Shown here one piece after another: positions 16,513 to 25,985 of a stretch of 64,000 bases of DNA (position 1 is its first letter; the number at the start of each line of letters is the position of its first letter). The stretch is from NCBI GenBank assembly GCA_038249195.1, contig JBBRWM010000013.1, positions 6,153 through 70,152 on the forward strand, in the 5' to 3' direction. The notes under the pieces were generated by a model. It was not told the DNA's origin, searched no databases, and saw only the letters and a program-made list of their open reading frames with translations. The translations under genes were made by a program, and so were the position numbers. This DNA is from JAOUEA01 sp038249195. Lineage in GTDB: Bacteria; Actinomycetota; UBA4738; HRBIN12.

Positions 16513-17477
16513 GCACGGCGAGCACGATCCCGGAGACGTGGGAGCTCACGGGTGACGACGCGCGGCAAACCCTGAAGCGGGTCGGCCGCGTCCACCTGGT
16601 CAAGGGCGCGTTCAAACGCTTGCGTTGGTCGGACGGGTTCAGCCACGGTCGTTCGATCGCGTTCCTTCTGGCGTTGCTCTTCATCGAGGGCGTGATCGCC
16701 CTCGTGGGCCTCGCGAGCGTCATGAACTCCGGCGGATTCAGCGACGCGATCGTGCGGGCGATGAAGACGGCAGCACCAGGGCCGGCCGGCAGCGTCCTGA
16801 CCGAGGCGGTGAGTCAGGCGCACCGCGCCGGCTCGAACTCTCGCTACCTGGCGCTGTGGCTCGGCTTGGCTGCCGCCCTGATCACGGGCACGACGCTGCT
16901 CGGACAGTTCGAACGCGGGATGAACAGGATCTACGGCATCGAGAAGGACCGGCCCAGCGTCCGCAAGTACGTGAGGGCCTTCCTCCTCTTCTGCACGGCG
17001 GGCCTCCTCGCGGCCATCGGCTTCGCGTGCATCGCGTTGGGGCACGTGATCGGCTCGTCGTTCAGCAGCCACACATCGGCGAACGTGTGGAACGTGGTCC
17101 GCTGGCCCGTCGGTCTGGCGTTCATGGTCGGGGCGATCGCCCTCATCTTCTCCCGGGCGCCCAGGCGTCACCAGCCGAGCTGGTCGTGGCTCGCGTTCGG
17201 TGCCGTCCTCGCCGCGGCGCTCTGGGTCGTTGTGACCTTGGCCTTGGACGTGTTCTTCCGCCTCAGCTCCACGTTCGGCCAGACCTACGGGCCGCTCGCC
17301 GGCATCGTGGCGCTCCTGCTGTGGTCGTACGCGTCGGCCATCGCCGTGCTGTTCGGCGTGGCGGTGTCGGCGCAGCTCGAGGCCGTCCGGGCGGGGGTGA
17401 CGACGCCGCAAGACGCGAGCAAGGAGACCGCCGCTCCGCCACGCCGTGACGCGGCCGCCGCCACGACCGGACGATGA
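16509..17477 (+). CDS. YihY/BrkB family membrane protein
   Basis: A 322-residue integral membrane protein with about six helices. It shows the YihY features: a GTTLLGQFERGMNRIYGIE segment after the second helix pair and the late YGPLAGIVALLLWSYASAI helix. The family was once called ribonuclease BN but is a membrane protein of unclear transport role. ATG overlaps the lipid kinase stop (ATGA), and its stop overlaps the phospholipase D gene, so it is a coupled member of the lipid operon. A second YihY gene is at 32626. Confidence 0.88.
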   Translation: MSTASTIPETWELTGDDARQTLKRVGRVHLVKGAFKRLRWSDGFSHGRSIAFLLALLFIEGVIALVGLASVMNSGGFSDAIVRAMKTAAPGPAGSVLTEAVSQAHRAGSNSRYLALWLGLAAALITGTTLLGQFERGMNRIYGIEKDRPSVRKYVRAFLLFCTAGLLAAIGFACIALGHVIGSSFSSHTSANVWNVVRWPVGLAFMVGAIALIFSRAPRRHQPSWSWLAFGAVLAAALWVVVTLALDVFFRLSSTFGQTYGPLAGIVALLLWSYASAIAVLFGVAVSAQLEAVRAGVTTPQDASKETAAPPRRDAAAATTGR

Positions 17478-18670
17478 GCACGGCGACCGAGGACCCTGCA
17501 GCGCCGCCGTCCGAGGAGCGGACCGAACGCGTGAGGAGGATCCTGGAAGGCGTGATCGGGGTGCCCGCGACCGAGGGCAACCGGATCGTGGTCCTGCGCA
17601 ACGGAGACGAGATCTTCCCCGCCCTGCTGGATGCCATCGACGAGGCGGAGCACACGATCGACCTCCTCACGTTCGTCTACTGGGAGGGAGAGATCGGCAA
17701 GCGGTTCGCCGAGCACCTCGCCGAACGGGCGAACGCCGGGGTCCGCGTGCGCGTGTTGCTCGACGCCTGGGGAGCGCACCCCGTCAAGCGAGACCTCGTT
17801 GATCTCATGGAAGACGCCGGAGTCCTCGTGCGCTGGTTCCGGCCATTGCATCGGTTCGAGCCGACCAAGGTGGATCACCGCACCCACCGCAAGGTCGTGA
17901 TCGTGGACGAGGCCACCGGGTTCACCGGCGGCGTCGGGATCGCCGACGAGTGGATGGGAGATGCGCGCAACGAATCGGAGTGGCGCGATACGCACTTCCG
18001 GGTCAACGGGCCCGCGGTCGACGGCCTCCGCGCTGCGTTCCTCGACAACTGGGCCGAGACGGGTGAGGTGCTGTTCGATGAAGACGTCGACCGTTTCCCC
18101 GATCAGCCGAAGCCGGGGGGTTCGGTGGTCCAGTGCGTCCGCGGCGCTTCGGAGATCGGCTGGGCCGATGTGTCTACGTTGTTCCTGACGCTGCTGCAGC
18201 TTGCCGAGCGGCGCGTCCGGATCACCACGGCCTACTTCGTGCCCGACGAGGCGCTCCTGCAGCGGCTCTGCGATGCCCCCGACCGCGGCGTCGAGGTTCA
18301 GCTACTGCTGCCGGGCGAGCACGCCGACAAGCGCTTCGTGCAGCTAGGAGGGGAGGACTCCTACGCGGAGCTCATGGAGCACGGAGTCCAACTGTGGCAC
18401 TTCCAGCCCACCATGCTCCACGCCAAGGTCATGACGGTGGACGGCGTCGTGGCCAACGTCGGATCCGCGAACCTCAACGCCCGCTCCACGGCGCTCGACG
18501 AAGAAGTCAACCTGGTCGCGCTCGATCCCGAGGTCGTTCGGGTCCTGGATGCCCAGTTCGACGAGGACCTGGAGCGGAGCGTTCGGATCGACCCCGATCG
18601 CTGGGAGGGCCGCTCGGTCGGGCAGCGTGCGATGGAGAAGGTCGTGGCGCCACTCCGCCGGCACATCTGA
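17474..18670 (+). CDS. Phospholipase D family protein, cardiolipin synthase-like
   Basis: A 398-residue protein with two HKD motifs: HRKVVIVD (about residue 138) and HAKVMTVD (about 315), each followed by the Gly/Ser region (GFTGGVGIADEWM and VGSANLNARS). No N-terminal membrane helix is seen, so it resembles the ClsB/ClsC type. It likely transfers phosphatidyl groups to make cardiolipin or related lipids. It is the last gene of the PAP2, lipid kinase, BrkB, PLD operon. Confidence 0.9.
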   Translation: MSTATEDPAAPPSEERTERVRRILEGVIGVPATEGNRIVVLRNGDEIFPALLDAIDEAEHTIDLLTFVYWEGEIGKRFAEHLAERANAGVRVRVLLDAWGAHPVKRDLVDLMEDAGVLVRWFRPLHRFEPTKVDHRTHRKVVIVDEATGFTGGVGIADEWMGDARNESEWRDTHFRVNGPAVDGLRAAFLDNWAETGEVLFDEDVDRFPDQPKPGGSVVQCVRGASEIGWADVSTLFLTLLQLAERRVRITTAYFVPDEALLQRLCDAPDRGVEVQLLLPGEHADKRFVQLGGEDSYAELMEHGVQLWHFQPTMLHAKVMTVDGVVANVGSANLNARSTALDEEVNLVALDPEVVRVLDAQFDEDLERSVRIDPDRWEGRSVGQRAMEKVVAPLRRHI

Positions 18671-18704
18671 TGCCGCGCATGCGCAGAGGAGGCGACGCAG
18701 GAGG

Positions 18705-18989
18705 ATGAACCGACGCGATCAAACTTCACGGCGCGCCGTGATGCTCTGCGGCGCGCTTTTCGCCGCGATGGTGGTGGTCGCTGCGGCCGGAAGCCGCGGA
18801 CGGCTCCGAGCGCGAGCGAACGAGTGGCGGCACGCTCGTCGCACCACTCAGACCACCAAGCCAGCGGACGAGGCGATCGAGGCCGCGCTGGTCAAGACCG
18901 ACCGGGTCCTTAACGCGACCGCTCTGGTGAGCGAGACTGCACGAGCGCTGCTCGAAGGTCCGTCGGAGGCGAACACGGCGAGTCCGTGA
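18705..18989 (+). CDS. Small hypothetical protein with one membrane helix
   Basis: A 94-residue ORF, ATG preceded by GGAGG. One N-terminal helix (AVMLCGALFAAMVVVAAAG) is followed by a basic stretch and a charged helical tail (ADEAIEAALVKTDRVLNATA). It lies 34 bp after the cardiolipin synthase-like gene and could be co-transcribed. Function unknown. Confidence 0.6.
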   Translation: MNRRDQTSRRAVMLCGALFAAMVVVAAAGSRGRLRARANEWRHARRTTQTTKPADEAIEAALVKTDRVLNATALVSETARALLEGPSEANTASP

Positions 18990-19018
18990 CACACCTGGCA
19001 GCATCCGTTCGACGCACG

Positions 19019-19042
19019 CGCCGGTAGGGTTGGTGACCGGCG
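19019..19042. terminator. Candidate terminator hairpin between convergent genes
   Basis: A 7-bp inverted repeat CGCCGGT / ACCGGCG with a 10-base loop sits between two convergent stops (18989 and 19055). No U-tract on either strand. Confidence 0.35.
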
Positions 19043-19054
19043 GGCCCCCTCGGA

Positions 19055-19303
19055 TCAGGCCTGCCCGCGATGCTCCCGAGCCCACGCGGAGAAGGCTTCG
19101 GCGCTGCCGGCCTCGTCCACGAGGCCGAGGGCAACGTATCCGTCCGCGAGTGTCCGAACCTCGTCATAGGACAGCCCAGCGGAACCGAGTTGGTCTCGCG
19201 CGTCGTTCGCGAGCAGTCGAGCGCTTTCGACCTCTGCTTCCTCGGGTTGGGGGTGGCCGGGGTCCGACGTCTCCGACGCCATCTTCTTTTTGTCTCGTGC
19301 CAT
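19055..19303 (-). CDS. Small acidic hypothetical protein
   Basis: An 82-residue protein from ATG 19303. Residues 1-30 are charged and Lys/Glu rich. The rest is helical (ESARLLANDARDQLGSAGL, then VRTLADGYVALGLVDEAG). No known domain recognised. A GTTT-N16-GGGAAC element 34 bp upstream suggests stress-sigma control, shared back to back with the rhodopsin-transducer gene. Confidence 0.6.
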   Translation of the reverse strand: MARDKKKMASETSDPGHPQPEEAEVESARLLANDARDQLGSAGLSYDEVRTLADGYVALGLVDEAGSAEAFSAWAREHRGQA

Positions 19304-19336
19304 CGTCGTCTCCGTTCCATACTCGACGGGAGGTGC

Positions 19337-19362
19337 GTTCCCCGATCCCTTTACCCCGAAAC
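19337..19362 (-). promoter_or_regulatory. SigB/SigF-type promoter
   Basis: Minus strand GTTT (19362-19359), 16 bases, GGGAAC (19342-19337). The same -10 variant is found before csbD at 36642. It faces the gene starting at 19303. Confidence 0.4.
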
Positions 19363-19370
19363 GGGGCGAC

Positions 19371-19395
19371 GTTTTCCTCGCCGACGCAGCGGGTA
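19371..19395 (+). promoter_or_regulatory. SigB/SigF-type promoter
   Basis: GTTT (19371-19374), 16 bases, GGGTA (19391-19395), only 10 bp before the ATG at 19406. The implied transcript is nearly leaderless. Confidence 0.55.
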
Positions 19396-19405
19396 GTGAC
19401 GAACC

Positions 19406-19783
19406 ATGACATCCGGGATCGGGAAGACTCGATGGGCCATCGCCGAGGGGTACATCCCGTCCTGGAGCACGGGTCCGGAGCCGGAGTTCACGAGCCACGA
19501 GACGGCCTGCATCCTCAACGCGACCGATCGGGACGCCCGCATCAAGATCACCGTGTTCTTCGCGGACCGCGAGCCCGTGGGGCCCTATCGCATCGAGGTC
19601 CCGGCTCGAAGGACGCACCACGTTCGATTCAATGAGCTCGAGGACCCCGAACCGATCCCGGCAGGGACGGACTATGCGACCCTGATCGACTCGGACGTGC
19701 CAATCGTCGTCCAGCATACGCGGCTCGATTCACGCCGCGCCGCAAACGCTCTCGTCACGACCATCGCGTACGCGGATGCCTGA
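19406..19783 (+). CDS. Sensory rhodopsin transducer family protein (ASRT-like)
   Basis: A 125-residue soluble beta-sandwich protein. The opening GKTRWAIAEGYIPSWSTGP and the later CILNATDRDARIKITVFF, VPARRTHHVRFNEL and YATLIDSDVPIVVQHTRL are typical of the Anabaena sensory rhodopsin transducer family. In Anabaena it binds the rhodopsin; many bacteria have homologues without any rhodopsin, where carbohydrate binding and gene regulation have been proposed. No opsin gene is in this window. The next gene overlaps it by eight bases. Confidence 0.9.
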   Translation: MTSGIGKTRWAIAEGYIPSWSTGPEPEFTSHETACILNATDRDARIKITVFFADREPVGPYRIEVPARRTHHVRFNELEDPEPIPAGTDYATLIDSDVPIVVQHTRLDSRRAANALVTTIAYADA

Positions 19784-22655
19784 GGTCGCCCTCGAGCGGG
19801 CCCTTCGCGAGAGCGTCGCGGGGGAGGTTCGCTTCGGCGAGGGCGATCGTGCGCTCTACGCAACCGACGCATCGAACTATCGCCAGGTCCCCATCGGCGT
19901 GGTCGTGCCGCGCGACATCGATGATGTGGTCAAGACCGTCGAGGTCTGCCGATCGTTCGCAGCCCCCATCCTGCCTCGCGGCGGCGGCACGAGCCTCGCC
20001 GGGCAGTGCTGCAACGTGGCGGTCGTGATCGACTACTCCAAGTACCTGCGGTCGGTCATCGCGATCGATCCGGATCGGCGAACGGCGCGCGTGCAACCCG
20101 GCGTCGTTCTCGATCATCTGCAGGAGCAGGCGGCTCCACACGGGCTCATGTTCGGACCCGACCCCTCCACGCACAACCGCTGCACGATCGGGGGGATGGT
20201 CGGCAACAACTCGTGCGGGGTGCATTCGGTGATGGCGGGACGAACCGAAGACAACGTCATCTCGCTCGAGGTCCTCACGGCCGACGGGATCCGGATGACC
20301 GTTGGCCCGACCCCGGACGAGGAGCTCGAACGGCTCGCCGGTCGCGGCGACCGGATCGGAGACATCTACGGAGGGCTCCGCGACCTGCGGGATCGATACG
20401 CGCAGCGGATCCGCGGCGGCTTCCCGCAGATCCCCCGCCGCGTTTCCGGCTACAACCTCCCGCAGCTCCTGCCCGAGAGCGGTTTCGACCTCGCCCGGGC
20501 GCTCGTCGGCACGGAGGGCACGTGCGTGAGCATCCTCGAGGCGACCGTCCGACTGATCCCGGCCCCCGGGGCGCGGTCGTTGCTCGTGCTGGGCTACCCC
20601 GACGTGTTCGCGGCCGCCGACGACGTGCCCATGATCATGGAGCTAGGCCCGATCGGACTCGAGGGGATCGACAACGAACTCGTGGAGGACATGCGGAAGA
20701 AGCGGCTGCACGTCGACGAGCTCCAGATGTTGCCGAAGGGCCGGGCATGGCTGCTCGTCGAGTTCGGTGGGGACACGAAGGAGGAGTCCGACGACGCCGC
20801 CGGGCGGGCCCGCGACGTGCTGCATCGCCGGTCGCCCGCCAAACCAGAGGCCGAGCTCTACGACGATCCCCAACGAGAGTCGAAGATCTGGGAGGTCCGT
20901 GAATCGGGCCTCGGAGGGACCGCCAGGGTGCCGGGCAAGGGCGATACGTGGCCGGGCTGGGAGGACTCCGCCGTCCCGCCGGGCGCGCTCGGTTCCTACC
21001 TGCGGGAGCTCCGCGGGCTCTACGACCGCTACGAGTACGACGCCGCTCTGTACGGACACTTCGGTCAAGGCTGCGTGCACACGCGCATCGACTTCGATCT
21101 GCGGAGCGCCGACGGGATCGCCCGCTACCGCTCCTTCGTCGAGGAGGCCGCGAGCCTGGTCCTGCGCCATGGCGGTTCCCTCTCCGGTGAGCATGGGGAT
21201 GGGCAAGCGCGCGCCGAGCTGCTGGAGCGGATGTTCGGGAAGGACCTCGTTCAGGCGTTCCGCGAGTTCCGCTCGATCTGGGATCCGGACGGACGCATGA
21301 ACCCCGGAAAGGTCGTGGACCCCTACCCCATCGACGTGAACTTGCGGCTCGGCGTGTCGTACCGGCCGGCCCCCGTTCAGACCGCGTTCGCTTACCCGGA
21401 CGACGACGGCAGCTTCGCTCGCGCTACCTTGCGATGTGTCGGGGTCGGCGCGTGCCGGCGTACCGATGGCGGGGTGATGTGCCCGAGTTTCATGGTCACC
21501 CACGAGGAGAAGGACTCGACCCGGGGCCGGGCGCGGCTGCTCTTCGAGATGCTGCAGGGGGATCCATTGGAGCGAGGGTGGCGCGAGGACGCGGTCAACG
21601 ACGCGCTCGATCTCTGCTTCTCCTGCAAGGGCTGCAAGAGCGACTGTCCCGTCAACGTCGACATGGCGACCTACAAGGCGGAGTTCCTGCACCACTACTA
21701 CGCCGGCAAGGTCCGGCCACGCCAGGCCTACGCGCTGGGGCTGATCCCGTGGACCGCCCGCCTCGCCTCGCTCCTGCCGCGGCTGGCCAACGCCGTAACC
21801 CGTGGGTCGATGACCGGCCCGCTCCTCAAGCTCATGGGTGGCGTGGCGCAGGAGCGCACCGTCCCTCCCTTCGCCGAGACGACGTTCGCGTCGTGGTTCC
21901 GCGCTCACGAGCGCCTGCCGTCCGCGGGCTCGCGCGGAAGCGTGGTCCTGTGGCCCGACACCTTCAACAACCACTGGCACCCGGAGACGGGGCGGGCGGC
22001 CGTGCGCGTGATGGAGGAGGCCGGGTATCGGGTCCTCCTGCCGCCGAAGTGGGTCTGCTGCGGTCGCCCCCTGTACGACTTCGGGATGCTCGACATGGCC
22101 CGAGCCACGCTGAGGAGAGATCTCAAGATCCTGCGTCCGGCGCTGGAGCGCGGGCTGCCCGTCGTGGGATTGGAGCCGTCGTGCGTCGCCGTGTTCCGCG
22201 ACGAACTGACCGGCTTGTTCCCGAACGACCCGGATGCGCAGCGCCTTTCGTCGCAGGCGTACACGCTCGCCGAATTACTCGTGGAGCACACGGAGGGATG
22301 GCAGCCGGCGCGTCGCGAAGGTAGGGCCCTCGTCCAGCCGCACTGCCACCACCACGCCGTGATGGGGTTCGGTACGGACGAGGAGGCGCTGCGGCGGACG
22401 GGCCTCGACGTAGAGATCCTCGACGCCGGCTGCTGCGGCATGGCCGGGGCGTTCGGGTTCGAGTCCGCCCATTACGAGGTTTCAGTGGCGGCCGGCGAAC
22501 GCGCGCTGCTGCCGGCCGTTCGGGAGGCACCCGACGCCATCATCGTCGCCGACGGCTTCAGCTGCCGCGAACAGATCGCGCAGGGAGCCGGCCGGCGCGC
22601 ATGGCACCTCGCCGAGGTCCTGGCGGGGGATGCGGAACCGTATCGGAAGGAGTGA
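19776..22655 (+). CDS. FAD-linked and Fe-S oxidoreductase (GlcD/YdiJ/Dld-II-like)
   Basis: A 959-residue fusion. An FAD-binding type-4 domain comes first (GGGTSLAGQCCNVAVVIDYS, about residues 68-88), then the FAD-oxidase C domain with YGHFGQGCVHTRIDFDLRS and SLSGEHGDGQAR. Two 4Fe-4S cysteine clusters follow (CVGVGACRRTDGGVMCP and LCFSCKGCKSDCP). Two CCG-type heterodisulfide-like motifs end it (VCCGRPLYDFG and AGCCGMAGAFG). Such enzymes oxidise D-2-hydroxyacids such as lactate or glycolate and pass electrons to the chain. The exact substrate is not determinable. It overlaps the ASRT-like gene, implying co-translation. Confidence 0.92.
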   Translation: MPEVALERALRESVAGEVRFGEGDRALYATDASNYRQVPIGVVVPRDIDDVVKTVEVCRSFAAPILPRGGGTSLAGQCCNVAVVIDYSKYLRSVIAIDPDRRTARVQPGVVLDHLQEQAAPHGLMFGPDPSTHNRCTIGGMVGNNSCGVHSVMAGRTEDNVISLEVLTADGIRMTVGPTPDEELERLAGRGDRIGDIYGGLRDLRDRYAQRIRGGFPQIPRRVSGYNLPQLLPESGFDLARALVGTEGTCVSILEATVRLIPAPGARSLLVLGYPDVFAAADDVPMIMELGPIGLEGIDNELVEDMRKKRLHVDELQMLPKGRAWLLVEFGGDTKEESDDAAGRARDVLHRRSPAKPEAELYDDPQRESKIWEVRESGLGGTARVPGKGDTWPGWEDSAVPPGALGSYLRELRGLYDRYEYDAALYGHFGQGCVHTRIDFDLRSADGIARYRSFVEEAASLVLRHGGSLSGEHGDGQARAELLERMFGKDLVQAFREFRSIWDPDGRMNPGKVVDPYPIDVNLRLGVSYRPAPVQTAFAYPDDDGSFARATLRCVGVGACRRTDGGVMCPSFMVTHEEKDSTRGRARLLFEMLQGDPLERGWREDAVNDALDLCFSCKGCKSDCPVNVDMATYKAEFLHHYYAGKVRPRQAYALGLIPWTARLASLLPRLANAVTRGSMTGPLLKLMGGVAQERTVPPFAETTFASWFRAHERLPSAGSRGSVVLWPDTFNNHWHPETGRAAVRVMEEAGYRVLLPPKWVCCGRPLYDFGMLDMARATLRRDLKILRPALERGLPVVGLEPSCVAVFRDELTGLFPNDPDAQRLSSQAYTLAELLVEHTEGWQPARREGRALVQPHCHHHAVMGFGTDEEALRRTGLDVEILDAGCCGMAGAFGFESAHYEVSVAAGERALLPAVREAPDAIIVADGFSCREQIAQGAGRRAWHLAEVLAGDAEPYRKE

Positions 22656-22660
22656 CCTAC

Positions 22661-23670
22661 GTGGAAACGATCGACGACAGACCGCGGGTGGCGGTGGTCA
22701 CGGGAGCGAGCTCCGGCGTCGGCCGGGCGACGGCCAGGGCGTTCGCCGAGCGCGGCTGGATGGTCGCCTTGCTCGCGCGCGGGCACGATGGGCTCGCCGG
22801 AGCCGTGGGGGACGTGGAGGATGCGGGCGCCAAGGCGCTCGCCATCCCGACGGACGTCGCGGACCCCGAGCAGGTGGAGGCGGCCGCGCTCGCCGTGGAG
22901 GAGGGGCTCGGCCCATCGACGTGTGGGTGAACGACGCCATGACGTCGGTCTTCGCGCCGGTGCGCGAGATCGAACCTGAGGAGTTCCGTCGCGTCACCGA
23001 CGTGACCTACCACGGCGTCGTGTTCGAGACGATGGCCGCGCTGCGACGGATGCGTGCCCAGGACCGGGGAACGATCGTGCCGGTGGGGTCCGCCCTCGCG
23101 TACCGAGGGATCCCGCTGCAGTCGGCGTACTGCGGCGCCAAGCACGCGATTCAGGGATTCACCGAGTCGCTGCGTACCGAGCTCTTGCACGAGGGCAGCG
23201 GTATCGAGGTGACCATGGTCCAGATGCCCGCGCTGAACACGCCCCAGTTCGACCTGGTTCGCTCTCGCCTGCCGAAGAAGGCCCAGCCCGTGCCGCCGAT
23301 CTTCGAGCCGGAGGTCGCGGCCCGGGCCATCGTGCATGCCACCGAGCATCCGCAACGCAGGGAGCGTTGGGTCGGGGGATCCACGGTGCTCACGATCGTG
23401 GCCAACACGTTCGTCCCGGGGCTGCTCGACCGGTATCTCGCCCGGACCGGGTACGACGGTCAACAGACGGCCGAGGCGGAGGATCCCGATCGACCCGACA
23501 GCTTGTGGGAGCCGGTCGCGGGCGACCACGGTGCCCATGGACGCTTCGACGCGCGATCGCACGCCCGGAGTCTGCAGCAGATCGTGGCGACCCGGGCTAC
23601 GGCCGTGCGCGTGGTGGCCCTCGGCGCCGCGATCACGATCCCGCTGATGGTGCGCGCGGCCCGGCGTTGA
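22661..23670 (+). pseudogene. SDR family oxidoreductase, frameshifted
   Basis: The N-terminal frame (start GTG 22661, AAGGAG eight bases upstream) has the NAD(P) motif VVTGASSGVGRATA and stops at 22930. The next frame continues with DVWVNDAMTSVFAPV, the active site SALAYRGIPLQSAYCGAK and a long tail to 23670 ending in a hydrophobic segment. One missing C in the CCC run at 22912-22914 explains the break. The corrected protein is about 336 residues, larger than classical SDRs. Whether the indel is real or a sequencing error is open. Confidence 0.75.
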
Positions 23671-23709
23671 CGGATCGCCGCCCGCGCCGGGCGACACGCC
23701 CCGGAGTCA

Positions 23710-24480
23710 TCAGGCGACCGTTCCGCCTCCCGAGGACGCGGCGGCGGCCGCCACGCTTTCTCCCGGGAGCAGGCGTGCGTACTCCTCGCGGACGACCGAG
23801 TAACACTCACACGCCGCCCCGCCAAGGGCGTCGCGGTCGAGGATCGAGATCGCCCCGCGGCGTGTGGCGACGATCCCCGCCTCCTGCAGCTCCCGGAGCG
23901 CCACCGTGACCGAGGCGCGGCGCGTGTGCAGGATCCCGGCGAGGAACTCGTGGGTGAGCTCAACCTCGTCGGAAGCGACGCGGTCGCTGGTTTGCAGGAG
24001 CCAACGGGCGAGGCGCTCGCGCACCGAGTGCGCAGCGCCGCACGCGACGCTCTGCGTGAGCTGCACGAGGCTGGCGCGCGTGTAGTCGTTCAGGAGCGAG
24101 TTGAGCTGCGTGGACGGGTCGCGCAGCTCGTGGTCGAACCATCGAAGATCCACGCTGAGGATCTCGCCCCCCATCTGTACGACCGCCCGTGCGTTCGGAT
24201 CGCGGTCGTCGCCCAGGAACGTGAACGCGCCCACCAGCCCCTCACGGCCGATGGTCGCGACCTCGACCGCGCTTCCGTCGCCCAGGACGGCGAGGAGCGA
24301 GACGACCGCAGTGATCGGGAAGGAGACCGTCGTGAGCGGTCGTCCCGGCTCGTACAGGACATCGCCCGGCTCGACCCGGCGGGTCCGCGCGTCGCGCAGC
24401 AGGTGGGCGCGTTCGGCCGGCGGCAGCGCCGCGAGCAGTTCGTTGCCCGACGCAGCTAGATCCGCGATCACCTGAGCCAT
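23710..24480 (-). CDS. Crp/Fnr family transcriptional regulator
   Basis: A 256-residue protein from ATG 24480. The N-terminal cNMP-like beta-roll (RRVEPGDVLYEPGRPLTTV, about 34-52) is the effector-binding domain. A long linker helix leads to a winged HTH (LTHEFLAGILHTRRASVTV, then LRELQEAGIVATRRGAISI). There is no clear Fnr-type N-terminal cysteine cluster; a CECYSVV pair occurs near the C-terminus. The upstream region separates it from the divergent amidohydrolase, a possible target. Confidence 0.9.
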   Translation of the reverse strand: MAQVIADLAASGNELLAALPPAERAHLLRDARTRRVEPGDVLYEPGRPLTTVSFPITAVVSLLAVLGDGSAVEVATIGREGLVGAFTFLGDDRDPNARAVVQMGGEILSVDLRWFDHELRDPSTQLNSLLNDYTRASLVQLTQSVACGAAHSVRERLARWLLQTSDRVASDEVELTHEFLAGILHTRRASVTVALRELQEAGIVATRRGAISILDRDALGGAACECYSVVREEYARLLPGESVAAAAASSGGGTVA

Positions 24481-24610
24481 AGCGAGGAAGCATAGCCGGG
24501 CACGAGCGCCGCCGACGCCGTCTCGTCGTGACGTCGTGGCGGTCCCGGCGATCGCGCCGCTATCGTGAGCCGGGAACAGATGCCCGAGGCGATCCCGGAG
24601 GAGCGAAGCG

Positions 24611-25985
24611 ATGGATCTCGACCGGCCGCTCCTGATCCACGGCGGGCGTGTGTTCACGGCAGACGTCGCCAGGCCGTGGGCGGACGCCCTCGCCGTCCGC
24701 GCCTCCCGGATCGCGGGGGTCGGCACGGCGGCCGAGCTCGCGGATCGATTCTCGGGAGCCTCCGAGATCGACGTCGAGGGCCGCACGGTGCTGCCGGGTC
24801 TGACCGATGCCCACAACCACTTCCTCGCCACGGGCGAGTCGCTCGCTTCATCGGACGCTCGATACCCGGGGATCGCCTCGGTCGAGCACCTCGTCGGCCG
24901 GCTCCGAGAGGCCGCCGCGCTCGCTCCGCCGGGAGCGTGGATCACCGCATCCGGATTCGACGACGCGGAATACGACTGGGTCCTGACCAGGTGGGACCTG
25001 GACCGCGCCACGTCCGCCCACCCGGTGATGGTCTTGCACGTCTCGGGCCACCACGTGTTCGTGAACTCGGAGGCGCTCGAGCGTCGAGGCGTATCCGAGG
25101 ACACCCCCGATCCGCAGGGGGGGCGACTCGTTCGGGGCCCGGACGGTCGCCTGAGCGGACTCTGCCTCGACGCCGCGATGAACCTCATCCTCCCAGTGGC
25201 CGTGGACATCGGTGCGCACGGGCCGAACTTCCACACCGAGACAACCCTGGAGGCGTCCGATTCGTCGACGGGTACGGCGCCCACGGGGAGTTCGAGGGCT
25301 CCCTGTATTGGCCGCCGCGGCAGCTGCGGGAGATGATCGTGGCCGCTCACCTCGACGGCTGGCAGGTCGGCGTGCACGTCCAGGGCGACCGCGCCATGAC
25401 GGCCGTGCTGGACGCACTCGCGGCGGCCGCGCGGGTGGCTCCCGGGATCACCGGCACCGCCTGGAACACGCCGGGTACCCAACCCCCGAGCTCGTGCAGC
25501 GCATCGCTCGGCTGGGCGCGATCACGATCGTCCAACCGAACTACCTTCGCGACAGCGGGGACGAATTCCTCGAGCGGTTGGGGCCGCGCGCGCACGCGCT
25601 TCAGCCGCTGCGGGACGAGCTGGAGGCGGGCATCACCGTGGTCCTGAGCAGCGACTCCGACGTCACGTCCTACCGGCCGATGGATACGATCGCCGCGGCG
25701 ATCGAGCGCCGAACCAGCAGCGGCGCCCCGATCGGCGCGTCCCAGGCCCTGACGTTGGAGGAGTCGCTCCGCGCGCACACGATCTCCGCGGCCTACGCGT
25801 TGCGGATGGAGGATCGGATCGGCTCGCTCGAGTTCGGCAAGCGCGCCGACATCGTCGCGGTGGACGGCGATCTCGTCGAGACCCCCGTCGCCGAGATACC
25901 AGCGGTCGGCGTCTGGCTCACCCTGCTCGACGGCCGGGTGGAACACGACGCGAGGATCGCGAGCCGGGTCTCGGGAGGCCACTGA
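24611..25985 (+). pseudogene. YtcJ-like amidohydrolase, two frameshifts
   Basis: Start ATG 24611 after GGAGGAGCGAAGCG. Frame one has LLIHGGRVFTADVARPWADA and the metal motif LTDAHNHFLATGES. Frame two continues with GVRFVDGYGAHGEFEG and VGVHVQGDRAMTAVLDAL. Frame three ends with RLEHAGYPTPELVQRIA, LSSDSDVTSYRPM and the C-terminal FGKRADIVAVDGD. Single missing Gs near 25255 and in GGG at 25444-25446 restore one protein of about 457 residues. It belongs to the amidohydrolase superfamily and runs straight into the urease-like genes (overlap of one base). Confidence 0.78.

Noticed and set aside
20643..21980. Long minus-strand open frame inside the FAD/Fe-S oxidoreductase gene
   Set aside because: The plus-strand protein has full FAD and Fe-S motifs; the reverse frame has no recognisable domain.
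24481..25482. N-terminal extension of the Crp/Fnr frame on the minus strand
   Set aside because: It overlaps the amidohydrolase gene antisense and lacks any domain; ATG 24480 gives a normal Crp length.
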